The notes under the pieces were generated by a model. It saw only the letters and a program-made list of their open reading frames with translations. It did not search any database and had not been told where the DNA came from. From positions 504,506 through 568,505 of the forward strand of contig NZ_KB912942.1 of the NCBI RefSeq assembly GCF_000383915.1: 64,000 bases of DNA, in the 5' to 3' direction. The translations under genes and the position numbers were made by a program. Origin of the DNA: Amycolatopsis benzoatilytica AK 16/65. Its GTDB lineage: Bacteria > Actinomycetota > Actinomycetes > Mycobacteriales > Pseudonocardiaceae. This document shows positions 20,672 through 26,732 of the stretch, piece by piece (position 1 is the first letter of the stretch; each line of letters starts with the position of its first letter).

Positions 20672-20722
20672 CCGTGAAGGGAACATTGAGGGACTCTGAG
20701 TCCCTCAATGTTCCCTTCACGG
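20672..20722. repeat. Intergenic palindrome, copy C (perfect 25-bp arms)
   Basis: The left arm 20672-20696 starts CCGTGAAGGGAACATTGAGG and pairs perfectly with 20698-20722 around a single central T. Lying 27 bp after the DUF885 stop, it can act as a terminator although no U-tract follows. The GTGAAGGG and CCCTCAA blocks match the other family copies. Confidence 0.9.
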
Positions 20723-20789
20723 CCGGGCGGCCGGGCGGTCGCGCGGTCGCGCGTGGTCGCGGCGCCGCCCACGGCGCGGCGCAAACCCG

Positions 20790-20818
20790 TTGGCCGATCC
20801 CATTCCTCCGGCTAAACT
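20790..20818 (+). promoter_or_regulatory. Promoter for the leaderless leader-peptide transcript
   Basis: TTGGCC (20790-20795), a 17-bp spacer and TAAACT (20813-20818). The predicted start point is 7-8 nt later, exactly at GTG 20826. Confidence 0.7.
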
Positions 20819-20825
20819 CCCGCCC

Positions 20826-20867
20826 GTGCACCGGATCTTCCTCGTCACCCCACCCCCCGCCGCCTGA
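20826..20867 (+). CDS. Leader peptide MHRIFLVTPPPAA upstream of the EamA transporter
   Basis: 13 codons, GTG to TGA. The start codon coincides with the predicted transcription start, so it would be translated leaderless. It contains three consecutive prolines (CCA CCC CCC), a known ribosome-stalling context, just before the stop. The end of the frame overlaps the first strand of a mutually exclusive set of hairpins, which suggests it is a sensing peptide rather than a functional protein. Confidence 0.6.
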   Translation: MHRIFLVTPPPAA

Positions 20868-20907
20868 GCGGGGTAGTTCCCGCCGCGCGCCCCGCCGGGG
20901 CCCGCGG
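20855..20907 (+). promoter_or_regulatory. Attenuator-like alternative hairpins
   Basis: Segment 1, CCCCGC (20855-20860), can pair with segment 2, GCGGGG (20868-20873). Segment 2 can instead pair with segment 3, CCCCGC (20890-20895). Segment 3 is also part of a downstream stem (20883-20893 with 20897-20907, one C-C mismatch, loop GCC). A ribosome stalled on the prolines would cover segment 1 and favour 2:3 over the 3:4 stem. There is no U-tract, so the stem might act on termination by Rho or on another step. Confidence 0.5.
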
Positions 20908-20990
20908 CCGGCCAGTGACGCCTTGATCCGGCCGAGCACTGCCCCGCGTCGTCGACGTCCTTGTCCTTCGACGCAGGAGCCCACTTCCGA

Positions 20991-21920
20991 ATGTCTGCAC
21001 CCTCGCGCGCCCGCTCGTCGGCCGCCCTCATCCTCGCCGGCGTGCTCTGGGGGACCGGTGGCCTCTCCGGTTCCCTCCTCGCCCAACGTGCCGGCCTGCA
21101 TCCGTTGGCCGTCGCCGCCTACCGCTTGCTCATCGGCGGCACCGCAACCGCGCTCTACGTAGCCCTCACCACCGGACTACGCCTGCCGGACCGGCAAGCT
21201 TGGCGCCGTCTCCTCCTGATCGGCGCGCTCTTCGCCTTCTTCCAAGCCAGCTACTTCGCCGCTGTCGCGTTGAGTTCGGTCAGCGTCGCGACCATGACCA
21301 CCATCGGCAGCTCCCCGGTTGCCCTAGCCGTAGCGTCCGCTGTCCGCACCCGCCGAGCCCCGCGTGTGACGACGCTGATGTCCGTTTGCGGCGCCGTAGG
21401 CGGCTTGGTCCTCCTACGCTGGTCTCCCGACGCCGTCGCGCAACCCGCAGGGATCATTTTCGCGCTCCTAGCGGGCGCAGGCTTCGCAGTACTGACGACA
21501 GTCACCGCGAGGCCTGGCTTAGACCCGCTGTCCACCACGGCGTACGGCTGTCTCCTCGGCGGCGTCCTGTTGACACCAGCCGCACTGTGGCTGGGCATGG
21601 CGCTCCCCATCCACCTGGACGTCCTGCTTACCGCCGCGTACTTCGGCATCGTGCCGACAGCCGCTGCGTACGCTGCGTACTTCCGCGGCCTGTCCGGCGC
21701 GCACCCGGTGCTAGGCGCACTGTCTGCACTGCTAGAGCCGCTCACCGCGACAGTGCTGTCCGTCGCCTTCCTGCACGAACGGCTGGGCGTACTCGCGTGG
21801 GTTGGCGCGGGACTCCTGGTTGCCGCACTGGCCGTCGGCTACTGGCGCCCCGAGCCGGCTAGCGCGGGTCCAGCGGCAGCGAACGGCCGAGAATCGCGAA
21901 CGGGCGCGGGTCGCCGGTGA
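20991..21920 (+). CDS. DMT superfamily (EamA) transporter
   Basis: 309 residues with about ten membrane helices in two repeated EamA halves (about 15-145 and 160-290). Such proteins usually export amino acids or metabolites. ATG 20991 follows AGGAG at 20975-20979. It lies 123 nt downstream of the leader peptide stop, so expression is probably controlled by that leader. Its 3' end overlaps the converging GNAT gene by 62 bp. Confidence 0.88.
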   Translation: MSAPSRARSSAALILAGVLWGTGGLSGSLLAQRAGLHPLAVAAYRLLIGGTATALYVALTTGLRLPDRQAWRRLLLIGALFAFFQASYFAAVALSSVSVATMTTIGSSPVALAVASAVRTRRAPRVTTLMSVCGAVGGLVLLRWSPDAVAQPAGIIFALLAGAGFAVLTTVTARPGLDPLSTTAYGCLLGGVLLTPAALWLGMALPIHLDVLLTAAYFGIVPTAAAYAAYFRGLSGAHPVLGALSALLEPLTATVLSVAFLHERLGVLAWVGAGLLVAALAVGYWRPEPASAGPAAANGRESRTGAGRR

Positions 21921-22431
21921 ACTGGTAGTCGCGCAGGACGTCGACGAACCCCAGCCGGCGGTACAGCTTCCACGCCCGGCTCGTGCCCTCGGGCGTGGAG
22001 AGCAGAACGTTCGTGCTGGGGACGCCGGCGAGCAGGCGGCGCAGCAGGTCCTCGCCGATCTGCTTGCCCTGGTTCTCCGGGCGCACGTGGATCTCGGTGA
22101 GCTCGAAGTAGTCCGACAGCCAGCGGTCGGCCTCTTCCTGCCCGGCGCGGCGGGTGAGGCCGTGCCGGACCTGCTCGTGCCACCACTGCCCGGCGCGGCC
22201 CTTGTATCCGTACGCGACGCCGAGCAGCACGCCGTTGTCGTCGAGGGCGGCCATGCAACGCCAGCCCTCGCGCAACGCGTGCGTGAGCCACATCGGCGCG
22301 CGCTGCTCGGCGGTGCCCTCGGGGTAGCGCATCGCTTTCACGTAGATGGCCAGCGCTTCCGGGAGCCGGGACCGGAACTCGTCGGCGGAAAGCTGCACGT
22401 ACCGGGAGCACCCGGAGGACATCGCGGTCAC
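21859..22431 (-). CDS. GNAT family N-acetyltransferase
   Basis: 190 residues. The acetyl-CoA-binding region is ELTEIHVRPENQGKQIGEDLLRRLL (about 110-135), followed by TSRAWKLYRRLGFVDV. GTG 22431 overlaps the upstream gene stop (GTGA), so the two genes are coupled; ATG 22422 is an alternative. In M. tuberculosis a GNAT gene (Rv2170) also lies near metF, so this may be its counterpart. Substrate unknown. Confidence 0.85.
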   Translation of the reverse strand: MTAMSSGCSRYVQLSADEFRSRLPEALAIYVKAMRYPEGTAEQRAPMWLTHALREGWRCMAALDDNGVLLGVAYGYKGRAGQWWHEQVRHGLTRRAGQEEADRWLSDYFELTEIHVRPENQGKQIGEDLLRRLLAGVPSTNVLLSTPEGTSRAWKLYRRLGFVDVLRDYQFTGDPRPFAILGRSLPLDPR

Positions 22432-22952
22432 AGTCGGCCATCCTCCCCTTCGCCGGCCAGATCGCCCGGGGTGCCCCCGGTGAGCGCGACGAGATCGTCG
22501 AAGGTGGTCGGGAAGACCGACTTCGGGTGCCCCGCCGCGGCCCACACCTCCGGATGCGCGCGCAGCGCGGTGTCCACGAGCGTGACGAGCTTCGCGGGAT
22601 GCCCGATCGGCGCGACGCCCCCGATCGGCTGTCCGGTGTGCGTCCGGACGAACTCCGCGTCCGCCTTGCCTATCTCGGCCAGCCCGGCGAATGCGGCCAG
22701 CCGGGACTCCTTCGCCCGATGCGCGCCTGAGGTGAGCGCGAGCAGAGCGGTCTCCCCGCCGTCGGCGGTGCGGGCGCGGAAGACGAGGCTGTTGGCGATC
22801 GCGCCGACCGGCACGCCGAGCGCTTCGGCAGCCTGCGCCGCGGTGCGCACTTCGGCGGGCAGTACCCGCACTCCGTCGGCGGCGGCCTGCTGCCCGGCTT
22901 CGGAAAGCGCGGCGGTGACCTTGGCGACAGCGGGATGGTCGTGGGTACTCAC
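22428..22952 (-). CDS. YbaK/EbsC-type aminoacyl-tRNA deacylase
   Basis: 174 residues from GTG 22952. YbaK-like proteins hydrolyse mischarged tRNAs such as Cys-tRNA-Pro. Typical pattern: AAEALGVPVGAIANSLVFRA, SGAHRAKESRLAAFAG, HTGQPIGGVAPIGHP and PKSVFPTTFDDLVALTGG. A longer frame upstream is not used because it has no family similarity. Coupled to the GNAT gene downstream. Confidence 0.85.
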   Translation of the reverse strand: MSTHDHPAVAKVTAALSEAGQQAAADGVRVLPAEVRTAAQAAEALGVPVGAIANSLVFRARTADGGETALLALTSGAHRAKESRLAAFAGLAEIGKADAEFVRTHTGQPIGGVAPIGHPAKLVTLVDTALRAHPEVWAAAGHPKSVFPTTFDDLVALTGGTPGDLAGEGEDGRL

Positions 22953-23017
22953 CCTGTTATCAGACCACGACAGGGAGGCCGTGTCCCGCACCACGTGCCC
23001 GGATTCCACCGGCGGGG

Positions 23018-23072
23018 TTGAGCGGACCCGCCGGGGCGGCTACTCTGGAAAACAGATCGAACAGATGTTCGA
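23018..23072 (+). promoter_or_regulatory. SOS promoter with LexA box before the HEPN gene
   Basis: TTGAGC (23018-23023), a 17-bp spacer and TACTCT (23041-23046) form a promoter. Just after the expected start point lies TCGAACAGATGTTCGA (23057-23072), a perfect match to the actinobacterial LexA consensus TCGAAC-N4-GTTCGA. DNA-damage induction is inferred. Confidence 0.85.
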
Positions 23073-23163
23073 TTCCGGTGGGAGCGCACCGGCCGGTCCC
23101 GGGGTGGGGGAAGCACCTCGGGCCTCCGGCCGGGCTCGCCCGAGCAGCAGGAGGAGGGTCGCC

Positions 23164-24540
23164 ATGTCCGTCTCGGCCGTGTTTCCCGCGGGCCGTGCGT
23201 CCGAGGGCGGCCCTGTCCTGGGCCGGTCGCCTGTCCCTTCCGAGGGCACCGCTGAGCAGCTGTCCTTCGCCGTGCCCGAAGAGCCGTCCGGCGAAGCGTC
23301 GTCCGAGGTCCCGGTCCAGCTGGCTTTCGAACCGGCAAGCCAGCCAGTCGCCGACGCCAAGCTCGCGGCCGCACCGCAGGCCGCCGCACCGCAGGCCGCC
23401 GCACCGCAGGCCGCTGGGGCCGCACCGCAAGCCGCTGGGGCCGCACCGCATGCCGCCGCGGCCGCACCGCATGCCGCCGCACCGCAAGCCGCTGGGGCCG
23501 CACCGCATGCCGCCGCACCGCAAGCCGCTGGGGCCGCACCGCATGCCGCCGCGGCCGCGCCGAGCCCCCGCCAGATCCTCCACCGCCGCCGCACCGACGA
23601 CCCGACGCGGCGGACGATCTCGGCCAAGCCGCCCGTGCGGCACGTTCCGGCCAGCCGTTCTGACGTTGATCAGTCGTCCTCCGCCCAGCGCCGCCCTCAC
23701 GAAAGCCGACGCGCCATGGACCGGTCACCAGTCCCGTCCGCCGCTCACCGCACTTCCCGGCTCCCGTCGACGGGAGCCTCGGCGACCCGTTCGTTCCGCC
23801 AGCCTCAGCTCCCGCTGGCGGAGCCGGCCGCAGACCAGCTCCCCGAGGCAGTTCGCCCGGCCGCGGCGGTCGACTCGGCAACCCGCCGCAGCTCAGCCGA
23901 GTCCGGCCAGCCGTGGCTTCCGCTGGCCGAGTCGTCGGCGCACCGGCTTCCGGATGCTGTTCGGCCGCCGGTCGCGGCTGCCGAACCTGCCGGCCGCCGA
24001 TCCGGCAACTCCGTCGAGTCGCGGCTCTCGCAGCCTGAGCACCAGCTCCCCGCCGACATTCGCACACCGGTCGCGGCCACCGAATCGGCTGCCCGCCCCG
24101 GCGACCCCAGCCAGTCCCAGCTCCCGCTGTCCCTGCGCCCACCGGCCCCGCCCGCCGCGGAGGCGTTGCTGGCCCAGGCCAAACGCGGCCTCGACCAAGC
24201 AAGCAAGGAACGAGACCCGGCCGAGTGCTTCATCGGCGCCTACCTCGCCGCCTTGCGCGGGGCGGCCGCGGTGCTCGCCGTGCGCGGGCGGCCCCGCCGT
24301 GGCCGCGGGCGTCCGGCCAGTGGCTGGGTGCTGCTCGACGCGGTAGCTCCCGAGCTGCGGGAATGGTCCGCGTTTTTCGCTGCCAACTCCGAAACCCGCG
24401 CCGCCGCCGAAGCCGGCATCACCGGCCGGGTCACCGCGGAACTGGCGTCCGGTCTGCTGCAGGCGACCGCGCAGTTCCTGGAACTGGTCCGCCGAGTCGT
24501 GCATGGCCAGCCGATCTCCGGGAAAGCCCATGTCGCCTGA
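23164..24540 (+). CDS. SAV_6107-type HEPN domain protein with a long low-complexity N-terminal region
   Basis: 458 residues. ATG 23164 has a strong AGGAGG 9 nt upstream. Residues 1-65 carry little recognisable structure, about 68-133 are an Ala/Pro/Gln/His repeat, about 134-320 are disordered with recurring SQPQLPLAE/QPWLPLAE-like motifs, and about 330-452 form a helical HEPN-like domain (LLAQAKRGLDQA, ECFIGAYLAALRGAAAVLA, LLDAVAPELREWSAFFAANS). HEPN domains bind nucleotides or act as RNases, but the RxxxxH nuclease motif is not evident. The LexA box places it in the SOS regulon. Its last 11 nt overlap the next gene. Function unknown. Confidence 0.8.
   Translation: MSVSAVFPAGRASEGGPVLGRSPVPSEGTAEQLSFAVPEEPSGEASSEVPVQLAFEPASQPVADAKLAAAPQAAAPQAAAPQAAGAAPQAAGAAPHAAAAAPHAAAPQAAGAAPHAAAPQAAGAAPHAAAAAPSPRQILHRRRTDDPTRRTISAKPPVRHVPASRSDVDQSSSAQRRPHESRRAMDRSPVPSAAHRTSRLPSTGASATRSFRQPQLPLAEPAADQLPEAVRPAAAVDSATRRSSAESGQPWLPLAESSAHRLPDAVRPPVAAAEPAGRRSGNSVESRLSQPEHQLPADIRTPVAATESAARPGDPSQSQLPLSLRPPAPPAAEALLAQAKRGLDQASKERDPAECFIGAYLAALRGAAAVLAVRGRPRRGRGRPASGWVLLDAVAPELREWSAFFAANSETRAAAEAGITGRVTAELASGLLQATAQFLELVRRVVHGQPISGKAHVA
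23367..23562 (+). repeat. In-frame low-complexity repeat tract in the HEPN gene
   Basis: Repeated units GCCGCACCGCA followed by GGCCGCC, AGCCGCTGGG or TGCCGCC encode AAPQAA, AAPQAAG and AAPHAA. All units keep frame. The tract leaves several other frames open on both strands, so it produces many false reading frames. It is prone to slippage. Confidence 0.8.
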
Positions 24541-25297
24541 ACTCGGCACGGTCGACCACGGCCGGCTGCTCGAGGCGTTCTCGGTGGAAGCGGAGCTGCT
24601 GGGCGAGGCGGCCCACTCGGCTTCCCCCGATTCGCCGGTGCCCACCGCGCCCGGCTGGACGTTGAGCGACCTGGTCCAGCACGTCGCCAGCCGGTACCGC
24701 AAGACCTTGGGCTGGCTCCGCGAAGGCCGCCGTCCCGAACATTGGCAGCGCGATCCGTTGCCCGGCCAGCCGGTGTCGGAGTGCTACGCCGAGGCCCGTG
24801 CCGAGCTGGCCGCCGAACTCGCCGCCCACGACCCGGCCGACCGGGCCGCCACCTGGTGGCCCGCTGACCCGACCCACGGGTTCTGGCGCCGCCGAATGCT
24901 CCACGAAACCCTGGTGCACCGGGTAGATGCCGAAAACGCCGCCGGAGCAGGTGATTCGTCCGTCCCGGAGGATCTGGCCGCCGACGGTGTCGACGAAGCC
25001 CTCACTCTCTACTATGGACACAAGCTCACCGTCATGGGCATCTCCGGAACCCGAAACGGCACCGTAGGTTTCCATGCTGGCGACTACAGCTGGACAGCCC
25101 GGGCCGGCCCAGGCGAAACCGAAGCCTGGCGCTGCTCGGCCCGCGAAGCCGGCGCGGCGGACGCTGTGGTGAGTGGCTCGCCCGCCAGCGTGTACCTCTG
25201 GCTCTGGGGCCGAGTCCCGGTGACCATGGTGCACACCGACGGGGACCACGAGCTGTCCGCCCAGACCTGGGCCCTGCTGCGCTTGGCGACTCGCTGA
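24530..25297 (+). CDS. Maleylpyruvate isomerase-family mycothiol-dependent enzyme
   Basis: 255 residues. The N-terminal DinB-like four-helix domain includes GWTLSDLVQHVASRYRKTL (metal-binding histidine) and RRRMLHETLVHRVDAE; the C-terminal domain ends with LWLWGR and HTDGDHELSAQTWALLRLA. Members use mycothiol as cofactor in detoxification or isomerisation. ATG 24530 overlaps the end of the HEPN gene by 11 nt (GGGAAAG upstream), so it is probably in the same SOS-driven unit. Substrate unknown. Confidence 0.85.
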   Translation: MSPELGTVDHGRLLEAFSVEAELLGEAAHSASPDSPVPTAPGWTLSDLVQHVASRYRKTLGWLREGRRPEHWQRDPLPGQPVSECYAEARAELAAELAAHDPADRAATWWPADPTHGFWRRRMLHETLVHRVDAENAAGAGDSSVPEDLAADGVDEALTLYYGHKLTVMGISGTRNGTVGFHAGDYSWTARAGPGETEAWRCSAREAGAADAVVSGSPASVYLWLWGRVPVTMVHTDGDHELSAQTWALLRLATR

Positions 25298-25364
25298 CTC
25301 CCCTCCGGCCCGAACCGAAAGCGGGGAAGCTTCCCGGTTCACCCGTCGCCGGAGATAGCGACCG

Positions 25365-25406
25365 CCTGGTTTCGGCAACGAGCACTCCGCGCTTGCCGAA
25401 ACCAGG
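25365..25406 (+). terminator. Hairpin after the mycothiol-enzyme gene
   Basis: A perfect 14-bp stem, CCTGGTTTCGGCAA (25365-25378) with 25393-25406, loop 14 nt, about 70 bp after the stop. No T-tract, so Rho-independent function is uncertain. Confidence 0.55.
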
Positions 25407-25594
25407 CCTGTCGAGTTGTCCTTGCGGCTTCGGCTGCCGGAATCCCTTTCGCGACAACGGACTTCCCGGAAGCTTTGTGGTGGCAGCGTTGAGCTGGCGC
25501 CACAAACTCTGTCCGCCAATGAGGATCATCTCCTTGGGGCAGGTCTCACCTGGTGCGGTCGTGCTGCCTGGTCGGCCGCTGGCCAGGTTGCTCT

Positions 25595-25653
25595 CTGTCC
25601 GTGAAGGGCCCCTTGAGGGAATCCAAGTCCCTGCGGGGTCCCTTCACGGACAG
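25595..25653. repeat. Intergenic palindrome, copy D
   Basis: Outer arms CTGTCCGTGAAGGG (25595-25608) and its complement (25640-25653) are perfect. The inner part (CCCCTTGAGGGA against TCCCTGCGGGG) pairs with mismatches. It shares the CTGTCCGTGAAGGG end with copy B at 13606. Confidence 0.85.
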
Positions 25654-25912
25654 ACCAGCGGATGCCGGAAGCTTCAACGGGAGACGCAATCTTCACCGCA
25701 ATGGCCGACTACGTGTGTTCCGGGTGCCCTGGGGTGAGTCGTTGAGGCGGCCTGGCAGTGGGTCTGCCGGGTACCTGTGCACGGCCTGGCCATGGCTCGC
25801 CGTGCCGCGTTGATCCGGGACCTTCGTCACGGCCCCGAAGACGTTCGGCCCCCGTCGCGACGTCCTCTTCCTCGTTACGGTGCGGCGGACCGGAAGACAA
25901 CGAGGAGTGGCC

Positions 25913-26257
25913 ATGGCTCATCCCGTCGTGCATTTCGAGATCGGTATCCGCGACAGTGAAAAGTCGATCGCTTTCTACCGGGACCTGTTCGGCTGGGACG
26001 TCCAGGACGCCGGCCCGGACTACTGGCTGGTGAGTCCCGGGAACGGTGGCATCGGCGGTGGCCTGATGCGGGGGCGCGAGGACATCCCGCCCTACGTGAC
26101 CGTCTACGTCGCTGTTGACGACCTGCAGCCCAGCTTGGACCGCGTAGTCGAACTTGGCGGCGAGGTGCTCGTCGGGCCGACGCCCATCCCGGACATGGGG
26201 TCGTTCGCGCTGTTCCGGGACCCTGACGGCAACGTCATCGGAATCATCCAGCAGTAG
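25913..26257 (+). CDS. VOC (glyoxalase/bleomycin-resistance) family protein
   Basis: 114 residues, one VOC module: MAHPVVHFEIGIRDSEKSIAFYRDLFGWD ... VAVDDLQPSLDRVVELGG ... FALFRDPDGNVIGIIQQ. The usual C-terminal glutamate metal ligand (GNxxE/Q) appears replaced (NVIGI), so it may be a binding or non-metal member. GAGGAG precedes the ATG. Single gene between two gaps. Confidence 0.85.
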   Translation: MAHPVVHFEIGIRDSEKSIAFYRDLFGWDVQDAGPDYWLVSPGNGGIGGGLMRGREDIPPYVTVYVAVDDLQPSLDRVVELGGEVLVGPTPIPDMGSFALFRDPDGNVIGIIQQ

Positions 26258-26332
26258 TTCGTCAGCTCGTACCCGGAGGACGGCGTCCCGGGGCGGGCAA
26301 CCGCACGGTGCCCGCGGCTATTGACTACGCGC

Positions 26333-26680
26333 TCAGTCGGCAGCCCACTCGTAGGACAGCTCGTAGCGGGTCTGCGGCGAGGACCATGTCGTTCATCTCC
26401 AAGGGCGCACCGTCCTCGCCGCGAGCAACGCGCGTGACGGTCACGACCGGCACGCCTTCGCGAGCTGCAGCAGTGACGCCTCACCCGGGGTGGGCATCCG
26501 CGCGCCGACGACCCCGCGATCTAATCGCGCCGTCTTCGAGCTGCTGGTGCCCGAACTTAGCCAAGGCGACGTCCCCTGGGGCGACTTCGCCAGGCGGAAG
26601 GCAATGAGTTCTGCCTGCTCACCCGCGCTGAGCGGGGATGTTTCGCACAGATCACCGCGACTGAAGGATCTCTGACGCAC
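26333..26680 (-). pseudogene. Decayed GntR-family regulator (UTRA domain remnant)
   Basis: Reading leftward, pieces of a UTRA domain occur in different frames: AKFGHQQLEDGAIRSR, VVGARMPTPGEASLLQLA, then after a shift REGVPVVTVTRVARGEDGAPLEMNDMVLAAD, and after another shift RYELSYEWAAD followed by a stop at 26335-26333. UTRA domains end in such a motif (ARMPTPEEA...VTRTA...). At least two frameshifts and no N-terminal helix-turn-helix show it is not functional. Confidence 0.65.
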
Positions 26681-26732
26681 TCGAAACACCAAGCGCGCCC
26701 TCCGGTTACCTGCGTCGGGAACGGTAGCCGTC

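Larger units (their letters stand above)
25298..25912. other. 615-bp gap holding two palindromes, no gene seen
   Basis: No frame with credible codon bias or similarity. It contains the hairpin at 25365-25406, a short GGGAAGCTTCCC palindrome at 25324-25335, a TTTGTGG/CCACAAA inverted repeat around 25480-25510 and palindrome copy D. Confidence 0.6.

Noticed and set aside
17942..20686. A 914-codon frame antisense to metF and the DUF885 gene
   Set aside because: Antisense shadow with no domain. Both sense genes have clear family motifs.
23367..23562. Repeat tract considered as a CRISPR array
   Set aside because: Units are contiguous, in frame and coding, with no unique spacers and no cas genes.
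23018..24346. Alternative frame with many PHRMPP/PHRKPLG repeats as the real gene
   Set aside because: It arises from the same DNA repeat in another frame. Only the frame starting at 23164 has a ribosome site and the HEPN domain.
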